From a virus: a stretch of 64,000 nucleotides of DNA. Positions 28,692 through 38,798 of the stretch are shown in pieces. Made by a program: the position numbers and the translations under genes. Location: the IMG/VR virus record IMGVR_UViG_3300008108_000413, positions 1 through 64,000 of that record; one strand, given 5' to 3'. Numbering within the stretch: position 1 is the first letter of the stretch; every line of letters starts with the position of its first letter. The notes beneath the pieces are model-generated. The model had not been told where the DNA came from, did not search any database, and saw only the letters and a list, made by a program, of their open reading frames with translations.

Positions 28692-31600
28692 TATCTTGGA
28701 GAATAAAGGTTTTTATTAGTAGATGTCATTACTAAGAATTTGCTGTCACCACTTACAAGTTTCCTTAAAAGGATACTTGTTGTATAGTGTCTGAATTTCT
28801 TTCTCTGTAATGAATTCTTATTATAGTCCAGATTATTTGGATTAAGTATTCTTACATAACCATTAGGAGCTGTGTTCCAAATAGTTTGCTGAGCATATGA
28901 TCCCACGTTAGGTGTTGGAGGTGGATAAGGTGATCCAATTGGGAATTCACCTCTATCTCTTGTAATATCCCAGAATTGATTGAACCTATACTTCTGCTCT
29001 ACTTTTGAGAAGAGGATTTCAATATTGGTAGGATTAATAACAGGATAATTAAGAATAAGAGGAGCATTGTTGCGAGGAGTTAAATTAAGCTTCAACAATC
29101 CTGAACACTGTTCTGTATTATATACTACAGCCTCATCAAAGTTAGTATCTAACTTATGGAATCTATCATAGCAGTTAGGTGCATATTTATAGACTTCAAG
29201 TTGATACTCAACACTTCTTAAGCTATTTACCTGATTACCAGTGTTTACCATCCACTCAATTTCAAAAGGATAATCTATACCATAATAGTTAGCATAAAGA
29301 TCACATCTTTCATTATGTATCCAAATTGATTTTTTATCATTAGGATTAACAGACATGAAAGTATTCTTACCTGGTAAAGTAAGAGTAGGATGCCAGTCAT
29401 GGTAGCTTATAAATCCTTGTGTTTTAGGATCATAACTAACTGTCCATGAAGCATCTTCAAAGTAAAGAGGATCTCCAAGAGTAGCAGTACCTATAGGTAG
29501 AGATTCTGATCCAGGTGCACCTACACTTACTGCAAATTGATCATCTTGTAAATAAGTAAGAGATACATTTGCTGGAAGATCTCTCTTAAGAACATAGTCT
29601 TTCTTACAGAAGTAGACAATCTGATTTTGGTTATCAAATGTAGATTGACAACCTACTCCAGCAACAGGGTTATTAGTAAGTTCAAAGTTTTGAATATTTA
29701 TAATATTCTGTTGCAGAAGTTGATAAGGTAGATATTGAGCAAACCACCACTTTAAATTATCAAGTGATACTTCTTCTACTCCAGAACTTAATCTGAATAT
29801 CTTACCTTGGTTTTGACTAATCCAGTAAAGACCTAGTGCGGTATTAATTACACTAAATGTATCTTGACAAGATCCGTACTCATATGGCGCATCAGTATTT
29901 ACAATACTCTGAAGAGGTTGAGAAAATAATCCGCCATCTCCAATAGTAAGCTTTGTACCTAAGTCTGTTTCAAGTTGGTCAGTTCCCTGGAATTGAATAG
30001 GACTTGCTGTATCAAAGAATATCATTGCACCACTCTTATTAACTGACTTTATATTAGTTACATACTGTTTAAAGTCATAATAATTATTAACAAGAAATAC
30101 TCTCCAGTAATCTTTAGAGCTCTCAAATTGAGATCGCAAAGAATAGATAACCCTGTTCTTCTGATAGATAAAGCAAGTCTCTGCTAAATAAGGACTATAG
30201 TTTCTAGGTTGTACAGTACCCCAAGAAACAAGATTTGGTAAAGTCTTAGTTACACTTAAAGATTGATCATACTTATAATAGTTACCAGACTTAATAATGT
30301 TAGTATCAAATATAGTCTTAAGATCTGTTATAATAGGATAATGCTTTTGAGAATCCATTTCACCCCAGTCTCTGAAATCTATATTGATCTCAGTCTCTAC
30401 AAAGAAATCTCTAATACCAGAATTAAATAAGTAGAAGTAAGCATTTCTTACTGTAAACCAGAATGAAAAAGCAAAATTATCTAGATTATAAAAATCATTA
30501 GGTAATTCCCACTGACTTGGTTGAAATGGATTTGATACTAAACTTTCAGTAAAATCACTGGCATCATAAGAGTCAGAGTTTAACCAATAAGTAGGATAAG
30601 GTATCATCTTATAATCATCGTAGTTAAATTCATAACCATCGGGTTGATTATAAAGCCAGTTATAGAAAAAGAAGAAAGTATTCTTTTCTGTATATCTACC
30701 TATATAAATATCTCCACCAAATAATACATCAGAGTTTGGTACAGGTTTTCCTACCTTAATTCCTGTAAAACAATTATCTATTGGTACTTGAGATATAGCA
30801 TCTATTTGACCATACTGATTTCTAATTCTCTGTTTAAGAGCACTATAATGACAAGATGTTCTAGTTGTAAAAGGAGAATTGTTTGTAGGATCTTTTACAT
30901 TGTATGCAGAATATCCTGGTAAACTAGGAACTTGTGTAGCTAATTGTCTTGTGTTATCTCGTATAGAAATATCAGGATCATTAATTAATCTATTAACATT
31001 AAGAGCTACATACTTATTACGGAATAAGTTATTAATTCTTACTGAAGAAGTAAAGTCTACAAGATCTGGCCCTATATAAGACTCTTCTGTAATTTCTCTT
31101 CTTCTACTTGTTGGTATAGGAGCTAAGAAATTACTATAGAATCCATGTGAGTTATACTTAAGAGCAAAGTTTCTATACTTACTAAAAGCTTTAATAAGAT
31201 CAAGTGTTTGATTAACACCTTCTGTCCAATAATAAGAAAAACCTTGTCCTGTCAAAGTTCCAGCTAATCTAAGAGGATATGGTAAAGCAGACCAAGCCGT
31301 ATCTGTATAATTTATATTTCTAGTACCTCCAACAAGTTGAGGTGTAAAACGAGAAGTAGCTGCGGCAATGTCATAAGCAATTAATGCATTATTTGTTTGA
31401 TTAAGACCTGTAGTTAATAAACCTGCAAGCAGTAGTGCAGTACTATTTAAAGCTATATTTGCTCCTGTCGATGCAGTATTTGCAGTAGTAGCTAAAGCTA
31501 TAGCAGCAGCAAGACTTACAGGATCTGATGTACCAGCAACAATAGGTCCTGTTGCTTGTACTCTAGGCATTTCTCTACTATAAGTTCTTTGACCATTCAT

Positions 31601-33550
31601 AGCTAACGCAGCTATACCTATACCTGAAAGAGCCGCAGCAAAAAATGCAAAGTTTCTAAGTACTTTAAATTTAGGATGTTCTTCAGACCACTCAAACTCT
31701 CCTTGCACAGTACCATAATACTGACTATATAACTTAAGCTCGTTATTACCTATAAAAGGTCTTACAAAAGTTGTATCAGGAGAATGGAAAGAAAAAAGAG
31801 TTTGTGAATATTCAAATTGCTGAGCAGGTGGATTTCTATCTCTTGATACAGTTTGACCTATTATATTAGTAATAGGGTTACCATTATTATCTACGGGAGC
31901 TTTGATATTTTCAAATTTAACTCCCATAATTCTGATATTTCCTCCACCCGCTGAATAGTGGTGAGCATCTACCCCTGGTACAATATTATCAGGGAACTTA
32001 TGATGTCTTATTTTTTCACCACAAAGATCATAGTCTGCTATACCAGTACCTGTATAAGGTATACTGTTTAATTGTGACCAAGGATGTGCTGAAGCATTCC
32101 ATACTTCAGGTTTATCATTAGGATAATATTCTGTAGATTCCCAATAACCCATTGTACCTTCAGAAATAATAGTTCCACCATCACCTGTAGGTGTAGATAC
32201 AGGAACTCCTTCTGCAGTATTTACTGTTTCAAATAGCAAGGTATCTCCTGCTAAAGAGTTATTAGGATCAAAATAAGGTGCTGTATCTATAAGACCAAGA
32301 GGCGGATATATTCTTGCAGGTCTTCCAGGAATATGATATGATTTAGATTTATCACCTGTATCATATATCCAGCGAATAAAGAATGCATATACTTCATCAC
32401 GCATATATCCTGTATTAGTACCACCTCTTTGATAATAATAAGAAGGATATTCTACAGCTTGCCACTTAGTAACTATTTGGTTAGCTAAAGGTTGATAGTT
32501 AAAATCGAACTTTGTAGTAGGCGCTACTCTAATAAGATAATCACTTACAGTATACATAGCATCTGTCTTATCATAGACAGGTGTACGCAAAGGAATAAGT
32601 TCAATAGGTACTGTAATTAATGCAGGATCTATTGTATCTAAAGTAACTTTATCTTGAGTAATATTATATATACCTATTCTTTTAGCTACTGTTTGTTGAT
32701 TAATAAGAGATACAATAACAAGTTCAAACTCATCAAAAGTAGTATCAGCATTTGAAATAATAACATCTATAGCACCTGCTATGTTATCATGATCAAATAA
32801 TGGTTGTACATTAGAAGGAGTAAAATAATCTGTAACCTTTTGTCCATCTAAACAATAAGCAATTACAGCAAAGTAAGATCCATTTGCTAAAGTACCAGAT
32901 GCATTGCTTTTTTGTACACTAACACAAGGTGTTTGTACATAAGGTGCAAGTCTTAATTTATCACAATCAATCTGCGGAGTATTTGTACAAAAGATACAAC
33001 CCTGGGGATATAATGGATCATCAGGTGTATTACCATTCTCATCTACACAATCTTGTACCCAAGGTACTGGACTATCTGGATTTGTGTACAGATTAGCTTG
33101 AAAATCACTAGTATTAAGTGTTATAAATCTTGAAGGATTATTTCCATCATCCCAATAAACTCTCCAATTACAATTACTGGTAGCTCTGGATACACCTCTT
33201 ATAAGATGAAACTTACTAAAGTTAAGACATGTAGCATTAGCTATAGCTAAATACGTACAAGTACCTTCTTTAAATAATCCTATCTCAGAATTAGTTTCAT
33301 CTGTAGAAAACAAAACCCAAACATCAGCTTCTGTATGTATAGCTCCAACAATAGTATAAGTTGCTTCAGTACAATACTGGTTTCCAGGTTCATTACCTAG
33401 TTTACCAAGATCACCTGTCTTAGAGTTGTTAATAGCATTTCTTGCTTGAGTCCATGTACTCTCATCTAAGTGAAAATCATTTATATCTTCACTTAGTTCT
33501 TTATCAAACCTTCTAAGATTATCAGAACTAGTTGGATTATATTTTGCCAT
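28691..33550 (-). CDS. Tail muzzle or nozzle-like protein (1619 aa)
   Basis: The protein starts MAKYNPTSSDNLRRFDKELS and is beta-rich with many Trp, Tyr, Asn and Asp residues throughout. Size, N-terminal pattern and position (after the ring candidates, before the cargo block) match the large muzzle or stabilisation protein of crAss-like phages (the phi-crAss001 gp44 type), which forms the distal end of the short tail. Residues about 630-720 hold an Ala/Gly/Thr-rich hydrophobic stretch (GIGIAALAMNG, then ALATTANTAS) that could be a membrane-interacting or gating loop. It has single-base stop/start overlaps with both neighbours. The family call rests on resemblance and context, without a search. 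Confidence 0.8.
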   Translation of the reverse strand: MAKYNPTSSDNLRRFDKELSEDINDFHLDESTWTQARNAINNSKTGDLGKLGNEPGNQYCTEATYTIVGAIHTEADVWVLFSTDETNSEIGLFKEGTCTYLAIANATCLNFSKFHLIRGVSRATSNCNWRVYWDDGNNPSRFITLNTSDFQANLYTNPDSPVPWVQDCVDENGNTPDDPLYPQGCIFCTNTPQIDCDKLRLAPYVQTPCVSVQKSNASGTLANGSYFAVIAYCLDGQKVTDYFTPSNVQPLFDHDNIAGAIDVIISNADTTFDEFELVIVSLINQQTVAKRIGIYNITQDKVTLDTIDPALITVPIELIPLRTPVYDKTDAMYTVSDYLIRVAPTTKFDFNYQPLANQIVTKWQAVEYPSYYYQRGGTNTGYMRDEVYAFFIRWIYDTGDKSKSYHIPGRPARIYPPLGLIDTAPYFDPNNSLAGDTLLFETVNTAEGVPVSTPTGDGGTIISEGTMGYWESTEYYPNDKPEVWNASAHPWSQLNSIPYTGTGIADYDLCGEKIRHHKFPDNIVPGVDAHHYSAGGGNIRIMGVKFENIKAPVDNNGNPITNIIGQTVSRDRNPPAQQFEYSQTLFSFHSPDTTFVRPFIGNNELKLYSQYYGTVQGEFEWSEEHPKFKVLRNFAFFAAALSGIGIAALAMNGQRTYSREMPRVQATGPIVAGTSDPVSLAAAIALATTANTASTGANIALNSTALLLAGLLTTGLNQTNNALIAYDIAAATSRFTPQLVGGTRNINYTDTAWSALPYPLRLAGTLTGQGFSYYWTEGVNQTLDLIKAFSKYRNFALKYNSHGFYSNFLAPIPTSRRREITEESYIGPDLVDFTSSVRINNLFRNKYVALNVNRLINDPDISIRDNTRQLATQVPSLPGYSAYNVKDPTNNSPFTTRTSCHYSALKQRIRNQYGQIDAISQVPIDNCFTGIKVGKPVPNSDVLFGGDIYIGRYTEKNTFFFFYNWLYNQPDGYEFNYDDYKMIPYPTYWLNSDSYDASDFTESLVSNPFQPSQWELPNDFYNLDNFAFSFWFTVRNAYFYLFNSGIRDFFVETEINIDFRDWGEMDSQKHYPIITDLKTIFDTNIIKSGNYYKYDQSLSVTKTLPNLVSWGTVQPRNYSPYLAETCFIYQKNRVIYSLRSQFESSKDYWRVFLVNNYYDFKQYVTNIKSVNKSGAMIFFDTASPIQFQGTDQLETDLGTKLTIGDGGLFSQPLQSIVNTDAPYEYGSCQDTFSVINTALGLYWISQNQGKIFRLSSGVEEVSLDNLKWWFAQYLPYQLLQQNIINIQNFELTNNPVAGVGCQSTFDNQNQIVYFCKKDYVLKRDLPANVSLTYLQDDQFAVSVGAPGSESLPIGTATLGDPLYFEDASWTVSYDPKTQGFISYHDWHPTLTLPGKNTFMSVNPNDKKSIWIHNERCDLYANYYGIDYPFEIEWMVNTGNQVNSLRSVEYQLEVYKYAPNCYDRFHKLDTNFDEAVVYNTEQCSGLLKLNLTPRNNAPLILNYPVINPTNIEILFSKVEQKYRFNQFWDITRDRGEFPIGSPYPPPTPNVGSYAQQTIWNTAPNGYVRILNPNNLDYNKNSLQRKKFRHYTTSILLRKLVSGDSKFLVMTSTNKNLYSPR

Positions 33551-34641
33551 TAGTATCTAGTATATGAATTAGGATACTGTTGATTGTTTACTACACCCTG
33601 GTTCCATGGATATGACTTAAACATATCATAGTACTTCCAGTATTGCGCTTTTCTATTCATTTCCCACAACTGTTTCATTTCTGAGAAGTTAGGTGTATTA
33701 ACTATAGAAAGAGCATTATTTCTTGCAGCTCTAAGTCTTTGTTCTACAATCTGTAATTTATTTGCAGCTGTAGGATCATCATTCATAATTAGGTTTTCAA
33801 GGATACGCTGCTTAACTGCATACTCATAGTATTCATTAAGCATATCATGATCAGGTACCAAAAGGTTACCATTCTCATCATCAAGCATTCCTTGATAGTT
33901 AATATAGATAGTGCCACAATCAAAATTTGTATAGAGCCAACCATCTTTAATCCAAGCAGTTGTGCCTACATTCCAATAAAGATTAGGACAATCACAATCT
34001 ATGCTTTGTGGATTTTGTAAGATTCTAATAGGCCACTGTCTTCTGTAAACTCGCTGAGTAGATTTAACTATCTGAACAAGTTCATAAGAATCTCCTTTAC
34101 AGTTTGTAAATACTTTAGGTGTCTGACAATAGCTACCATAAGGATTAGCAGCACTATATGGAGGTACATTAATTACTCTATTAGCACATCCACATGGACT
34201 TGTATTACAAGTATTACAGGTTTGACAAGATGCTGTATTTTGACAACCACATGGTGTATTATTACATACCTGACAATTAACAGTAGATGCTACACAAGTA
34301 TCTATGTTTGTACTAGTCTGCTGGTAAGGAGTAACTAGAGGTCTTTCTTCAATCCATGTACCCTGATTTACAGGCTCATGAATAACCAGATCATCACAAA
34401 TAAGTGCAAAGTTTAAAACAAAGAAATCATCAGGAAGCTTAACTCGACTCTTCTCTACTTCAAGAATTGCTTCTTTAGTTTTAAAGATTCTTAAGCCAAG
34501 ATCATAATTGACTCTCTTAGCAACTTTAATAAGCTGCTGAGGTTCAATAAAGTTCTCAAGAAGCAAGTTCTGAAAATCAACCTGAACATCTCCAAGAAGT
34601 TGTTCAAAGGTTCTGTAGCGGAGTGTATAATTATACGACAT
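33550..34641 (-). CDS. Tail ring or neck protein with inserted cysteine knuckles (363 aa)
   Basis: Outer segments (YTLRYRTFEQLLGDVQVDFQ at the start, MKQLWEMNRKAQYWKYYDMF near the end) look like a helical tail-tube or ring subunit of the kind found just before the muzzle gene in crAss-like phages. The centre, about residues 115-160, is an insertion with two near-identical cysteine motifs, CQVCNNTPCGC and CNTCNTSPCGC, which could bind zinc or form disulfides. The same motif occurs at the N-terminus of a fibre protein nearby (36738-37277). I infer that the insertion is a docking or stabilising element. The ring assignment is from context. Confidence 0.72.
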   Translation of the reverse strand: MSYNYTLRYRTFEQLLGDVQVDFQNLLLENFIEPQQLIKVAKRVNYDLGLRIFKTKEAILEVEKSRVKLPDDFFVLNFALICDDLVIHEPVNQGTWIEERPLVTPYQQTSTNIDTCVASTVNCQVCNNTPCGCQNTASCQTCNTCNTSPCGCANRVINVPPYSAANPYGSYCQTPKVFTNCKGDSYELVQIVKSTQRVYRRQWPIRILQNPQSIDCDCPNLYWNVGTTAWIKDGWLYTNFDCGTIYINYQGMLDDENGNLLVPDHDMLNEYYEYAVKQRILENLIMNDDPTAANKLQIVEQRLRAARNNALSIVNTPNFSEMKQLWEMNRKAQYWKYYDMFKSYPWNQGVVNNQQYPNSYTRY

Positions 34642-34645
34642 TGTC

Positions 34646-35320
34646 TTAAGATCTTAATATATTTTGACCATTCTCTGCACCTTCTTGAGGAAACTGAGCA
34701 AGCATCATGATATCAGAAAGTACTTGTTTTTCTATTTCTGCAAATAGGTATTCTGGTACATGGGTGTTATCATCTTGTCTAAGTGCACACTGAAGTTCAG
34801 GATCACATTTAAGATAGTTTACACTATCTGACCAAAGTCCTTCAATTCTTACAGCTTCCCACATAACATTAGGTAAATACATGTAACCATCTAAATACCA
34901 GTAATATGCATTTTTATTATACTTAAATGTAGAGTTACCTGTCATAACAGTATAGACAATAGGAGTAGTCTCATAAGCAAGAGTAGACCCATCAATAGAG
35001 CTCACTGTTCTAAAGAGTGGTCCATAAGGACCCTGGAGTACAGTAGGTAGTTTTTCTTTAGTGCGCATAATAGTACACTTAGATTTAATACCTGCACAGC
35101 AAGCCTCAATCTTATCTACCTCAATTAATTCCATACAAGGAATAGTTTCAAATAAATTCTGAAACTTTAAAATTTTGTTTGCTGAATCTTGTCTCTGAAT
35201 ATAGAGTTTAGCATACTTAAGAACAAGACTATAGATGTATCTATCTGTAATAAATGCATCTTCTCTAACACCCTTAATAGTGTTTCTAACTCTAGATATA
35301 GTTTCTCCTATTGTTGTCAT
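34646..35320 (-). CDS. Tail ring or neck protein (224 aa)
   Basis: The first 55 residues are helical (TISRVRNTIKGVREDAFITD, then IYSLVLKYAKLYIQRQD), followed by a beta-rich middle with YYWYLDGYMYLP and WEAVRIEGLW, and a helical C-terminus. This helix-strand-helix plan is typical of adaptor or ring subunits of podovirus-like tails. The gene lies directly before another ring candidate and the muzzle, as in crAss-like phages. It contains a CC pair and a further Cys near residue 70-80. The gaps to its neighbours are 1 and 4 bases. The exact ring position cannot be told from sequence alone. Confidence 0.65.
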   Translation of the reverse strand: MTTIGETISRVRNTIKGVREDAFITDRYIYSLVLKYAKLYIQRQDSANKILKFQNLFETIPCMELIEVDKIEACCAGIKSKCTIMRTKEKLPTVLQGPYGPLFRTVSSIDGSTLAYETTPIVYTVMTGNSTFKYNKNAYYWYLDGYMYLPNVMWEAVRIEGLWSDSVNYLKCDPELQCALRQDDNTHVPEYLFAEIEKQVLSDIMMLAQFPQEGAENGQNILRS

Positions 35321-35321
35321 T

Positions 35322-35912
35322 TTAATCTAGATCAAATTCATTATAGTCATTAAGCCTATCTTTATTAAGCTTCTTCATGATATCTCTTCTTACACTTCTT
35401 TGATAAAGTTTTGATATCATAGTTGTTTTATCTACCTGCACATACATCTTCCAATTATCTCTATATGCTTTAGATACTGTTCTGGTAAAGTTTCTACAAC
35501 CTTTAAATTTCCAGAGTTTTCTAAACTCATATTTATATTTAGAGGCAAAGCTACTATAGAATATCTTAGCTAAGAGACTATCAGAGTTAAGATTAGTATT
35601 CTTAAGCTGTTTGCCATACTTCAAAGAATTTGGTGTATCTATATTTCTACCACTTGGAGGTTGACATGATCCTATAAATAGATATCCCAAACCTTCAGGT
35701 AACTCTACACCATCTCTATTACTAATAACTTCTTTCCATGTATTCTCATTAAAAGTCTTAATAATAGTATTCAATTCAGTACTAGAGACTTGTTTATATT
35801 CAGGAAACTTTTCTTTAAACTCTTTAAAAAACTCAGGCTCAAGAATACTAAGCCTTTCTTTTCTAAATCTAGGAGCTTTTACATCAGGTTTCTTGTATTC
35901 TTTAAAGTCCAT
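35322..35912 (-). CDS. Conserved crAss-like tail-module protein (196 aa)
   Basis: A very basic protein with an N-terminal Lys/Arg/Phe-rich segment (YKKPDVKAPRFRKERLSILE) and a central LGYLFIGSCQPP that I recognise as recurrent in crAss-like genomes. A C-terminal Arg/Lys-rich helix ends acidic. It is the first gene after a strong hairpin terminator and has a promoter-like sequence ahead of it, so it probably opens the operon of neck, muzzle and cargo genes. Function is unknown; a tail-assembly or neck role is likely from position. Confidence 0.65.
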   Translation of the reverse strand: MDFKEYKKPDVKAPRFRKERLSILEPEFFKEFKEKFPEYKQVSSTELNTIIKTFNENTWKEVISNRDGVELPEGLGYLFIGSCQPPSGRNIDTPNSLKYGKQLKNTNLNSDSLLAKIFYSSFASKYKYEFRKLWKFKGCRNFTRTVSKAYRDNWKMYVQVDKTTMISKLYQRSVRRDIMKKLNKDRLNDYNEFDLD

Positions 35913-35946
35913 AATACATATTAATATAATGAAAAATTTGGAGAGT

Positions 35947-35978
35947 TAAAAATAATCATTATATACTAGATAAGCAAA
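35947..35978 (-). promoter_or_regulatory. Candidate Bacteroidota-type promoter for the neck, muzzle and cargo operon
   Basis: On the minus strand TTTG (35975-35978) is followed after 20 bases by TATTTTTA (35947-35954), a 7 of 8 match to TAnnTTTG. It overlaps the tail of the terminator hairpin and lies about 35 bases before the start at 35912. The match is imperfect and AT-rich sequence can give this by chance. Confidence 0.42.
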
Positions 35979-36002
35979 AACCCTGAGTTTCCCCAGGGTT
36001 TT
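35977..36002 (-). terminator. Intrinsic terminator after the cysteine-rich 227-aa gene
   Basis: The minus-strand RNA would form a perfect 9-pair stem AAAACCCTG / CAGGGTTTT around GGGAAACT, which can close further into a GAAA tetraloop. The 3' arm continues as a T-run. It lies 40 bases past the stop at 36043. The 8-base loop is identical to that of the terminator after the capsid gene. Confidence 0.8.
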
Positions 36003-36042
36003 GCTTTTTGCTGCGAAAAAACCAACAAAATCACAGCTTATA

Positions 36043-36726
36043 TTATGGAGGACATACACCAATTGCAGTAGTAATACCTGATGCTCTTTGCACACCTGCT
36101 GAACCTAAAAGAACACATACAACTACATCTGGATCTCCTCCGCTCATTGTACCTGACATAAATTCTTTAGTTGTACAATCTTGGTAGAAGTAAGTTCCTC
36201 CTAAAGCTCCAAATCCACAAGAGAAAGTTACTTGTTCACAAGTACAGCAGTCTGTTGCTCCATCTACTCTTGTATATTCAGGAGGTGCTGGGAAAGTTGT
36301 ACCTGCAGGGAAGCAAAGTGTAAATTCTGTACCTGTAGTTACATTAGGTACTACAACCCCTGTACCACCGCAACTAACATCTGCTCCTAAATCAAATCCA
36401 GGTGCAAATCCACCTCCTCCTGCTGTAAATAAGATTGATATACAAGCATTTGTAGGAGTATAGGTAGCTGTCCAAGCTACTCTACCTGTAAGAGATGACT
36501 CATCTTCACAAACAGCTTGTACATATCCATCATATACATAATCATCACATCCTTCATCATCAACTATAACATTAATAGTTGTTGAGCAAGGTGATCCACC
36601 ACCAAGACATGCTACAATAGTAGTACAATCATATGGTCCTACACCACCAAGTCTATAACAAACTCGGTGATTTCCAGTATAGTTACTGGTAAAGTTTACG
36701 GTAATTGTTGCTGGTACTAGTGCCAT
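36043..36726 (-). CDS. Cysteine-rich beta-type structural protein (227 aa)
   Basis: A Gly/Thr/Val/Cys-rich protein with more than a dozen cysteines, including CCTC near residue 165, and no long helices. Composition and position after two other fibre-like genes suggest an extracellular beta-sandwich fibre or decoration protein. It is the last gene before a strong terminator. The leader reads TTAAAACCAAATAAAATG, an A-rich start without a Shine-Dalgarno sequence. I do not recognise a named family. Confidence 0.65.
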   Translation of the reverse strand: MALVPATITVNFTSNYTGNHRVCYRLGGVGPYDCTTIVACLGGGSPCSTTINVIVDDEGCDDYVYDGYVQAVCEDESSLTGRVAWTATYTPTNACISILFTAGGGGFAPGFDLGADVSCGGTGVVVPNVTTGTEFTLCFPAGTTFPAPPEYTRVDGATDCCTCEQVTFSCGFGALGGTYFYQDCTTKEFMSGTMSGGDPDVVVCVLLGSAGVQRASGITTAIGVCPP

Positions 36727-36737
36727 TTTATTTGGTT

Positions 36738-37277
36738 TTAAGCAAGGGTTGTTATTCTAATGTACATTGATTTCTGATTAGTAGTAGCGCCTTCAATATA
36801 GAAGTCATAACTAGTATTAGGCAACAATCCTGTAATTGTAGCATAGGTAGTTAAAACTGTAGATACCAATGCAAAACTTCCTACAGGTGCTGAAGACAAC
36901 TTCATGTAGATCTCATAGCTGGTATTACCAGTAATGCTATCCCAGGTAAGAGGAATAGAACTAGAAGTTACAGTGCCATTAAGTCTTAGGTATACATTAC
37001 CTTGATCTGTTGCACCATTACATACATAGTTTACCAAAATCTGAAGAGCTTCTGATACACTTATACCAGTTGGTATAATACTAGTTAGTACAGTAAGAGG
37101 ATTATCTCCACATAATAATTCAGGTCCAGTATATACAATGCAATCAGAGCTAAACTCTTCTGCACAAGGATTAGGTACTGGACAAAATGCTGTATTAACT
37201 GAGCATGGAGGAGGGGTAGTTAACCCCTTCTCACATCCACATGGTGTTGTTTGACAATTACAAGTATTGCAAGCCAT
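36738..37277 (-). CDS. Fibre protein with cysteine knuckle and fibronectin type III-like domain (179 aa)
   Basis: The N-terminus has CNTCNCQTTPCGC, matching the cysteine motifs in the ring candidate at 33550-34641. A further cysteine-rich stretch runs to about residue 60. Residues about 92-179 look like a fibronectin type III domain: IPLTWDSITGNTSYEIYMKL, then ITGLLPNTSYDFYI and a final IRITTLA strand. Such domains are common on phage surface fibres. I infer that the N-terminus attaches the fibre to the tail and the C-terminal domain faces outward. The gene lies 13 bases after the preceding fibre gene. Confidence 0.7.
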   Translation of the reverse strand: MACNTCNCQTTPCGCEKGLTTPPPCSVNTAFCPVPNPCAEEFSSDCIVYTGPELLCGDNPLTVLTSIIPTGISVSEALQILVNYVCNGATDQGNVYLRLNGTVTSSSIPLTWDSITGNTSYEIYMKLSSAPVGSFALVSTVLTTYATITGLLPNTSYDFYIEGATTNQKSMYIRITTLA

Positions 37278-37290
37278 TGTATTTTAAGTT

Positions 37291-38781
37291 TTAGATAGTT
37301 GCTATTACTGCTGTTACACTAGTTGGTGGAGGACATGGTCCAGGAAGTGTATTTGTTGCTTCAAATGGACATGTAGTAGTTGATGCACCTACTGTTACAA
37401 GCACTCTTACTTTATAAGGTGTAGATGCTGTTAATCCAGTAAATGATCCACTAAATGGTGTAAGAGCTATACCTGCTGTAATGTTCTGAGCAATTAATAC
37501 AGTACCAGCATTATTATATAACTGGATTGTATAAGTACCTGATACTACAGGTGTTACAGTATAAGCTATGCTTGTGATATCAGGTGTTAATACAACTGTA
37601 GGACACGCAGCTTCATTATTAAGATCATAGCAAATATAAGTGCAACATTCTGCATTTGTTGTAGCATTACATAAACAGATATTTGCTTCAATTTCAAGAT
37701 TAGATGCAGGATTTACAGGTGTAGCTGATAAATCAATTAACACACCTGCAGCATTATTAAGATTAGTTACTACATCTATGTATTGAGTAAACGAGTTACC
37801 AAGTGTATCAGAAATAGTAAACAAAGTACCTAAAGGATTGCACTGAACAAATCCTGCAGGTATTGTACCATTTATATAAATTCTTAATCCTGTACCTCCT
37901 GTTATTACAGCACTTACACTAAGTGTAATACCATCACAACCTGAAGGACAGCAATTTTCTTGAATATTTCTTACAGCAGCTCTAAGATCACAAATCACAA
38001 GCCACATGTTATTAATACTATCTGCAAGATTAGTTACAGGATTTACCCATCCTGGTAAAGATCCTAAGTTTCCACCACCTGGTCCAAGGATTGGTGAAGT
38101 AGAAAGATTAGGACACTCTTGTGCAATAGCTGTATAAATATCTGTAGGAGTTCCTGTAGCTCCCTGAAGCAAACAAAATTCTGCTTCTAAAGCATCTACT
38201 ACTATCTGAACTTCAGTAGGTACAGAAGGTAATACACAATTAGGAGTTACTGTAGGAATTACAAATACTGGAGGAGGTGCATTCTCAAGAGTTGTAATTC
38301 TGATATTATACTGAACCAAAGTCTGGTTGATAATATCAATCTGATTAAGAATATCACATACCTTATTACCAATAGCAGTTACATAGTCTGTAAGCTGCAT
38401 AGTAGTAATCTGGTTACCAAAAGGATCTAAGTAATAGAAGCAAGGTGCAATATTTACTACACAATCAGGACAACCCTCTCTAGCAGGATTTGCATTTTGA
38501 TTACAACATTCTTCAAGAGCACAGATCTTATCTATTAAAAACTGCAAGAAAGCCTGAAGATCTTTAGGCTCACAACCAGCTAAATTAAAACATGAAAGAT
38601 CTAATGTAGTAACATCAATTTGTTCAAGAACTCCGCAGAGCTCTGTTGCCAATTTGAATACTACATCACTTACTGTATCCCCTTTACATAGATTAATGCA
38701 GGGAATATCAGGTCCTTGCCAGATCACACAATTAGAGGAGATCGGGTTGCAAGAAGCATTGTCATAGTTGATAGGTTTCAT
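37291..38781 (-). CDS. Cysteine-rich tail fibre-like structural protein (496 aa)
   Basis: It begins MKPINYDNASCNPISSNCVI with WQGPDIPCI following. The first 120 residues are a cysteine-rich helical part with CNLCxGD-like spacing, an ELCGV helix and an EECC pair. I know similar N-termini from fibre-like proteins of phages from aquatic samples. The middle holds a coiled helix (LNQIDIINQTLVQYNIRITT) typical of trimeric fibres. The C-terminal third is beta-rich and resembles fibronectin type III strands (LTASTPYKVRVLV). A promoter-like site lies directly upstream. The role as a host-binding fibre is inferred. Confidence 0.7.
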   Translation of the reverse strand: MKPINYDNASCNPISSNCVIWQGPDIPCINLCKGDTVSDVVFKLATELCGVLEQIDVTTLDLSCFNLAGCEPKDLQAFLQFLIDKICALEECCNQNANPAREGCPDCVVNIAPCFYYLDPFGNQITTMQLTDYVTAIGNKVCDILNQIDIINQTLVQYNIRITTLENAPPPVFVIPTVTPNCVLPSVPTEVQIVVDALEAEFCLLQGATGTPTDIYTAIAQECPNLSTSPILGPGGGNLGSLPGWVNPVTNLADSINNMWLVICDLRAAVRNIQENCCPSGCDGITLSVSAVITGGTGLRIYINGTIPAGFVQCNPLGTLFTISDTLGNSFTQYIDVVTNLNNAAGVLIDLSATPVNPASNLEIEANICLCNATTNAECCTYICYDLNNEAACPTVVLTPDITSIAYTVTPVVSGTYTIQLYNNAGTVLIAQNITAGIALTPFSGSFTGLTASTPYKVRVLVTVGASTTTCPFEATNTLPGPCPPPTSVTAVIATI

Positions 38782-38798
38782 GTGATCTTCAGAATATA

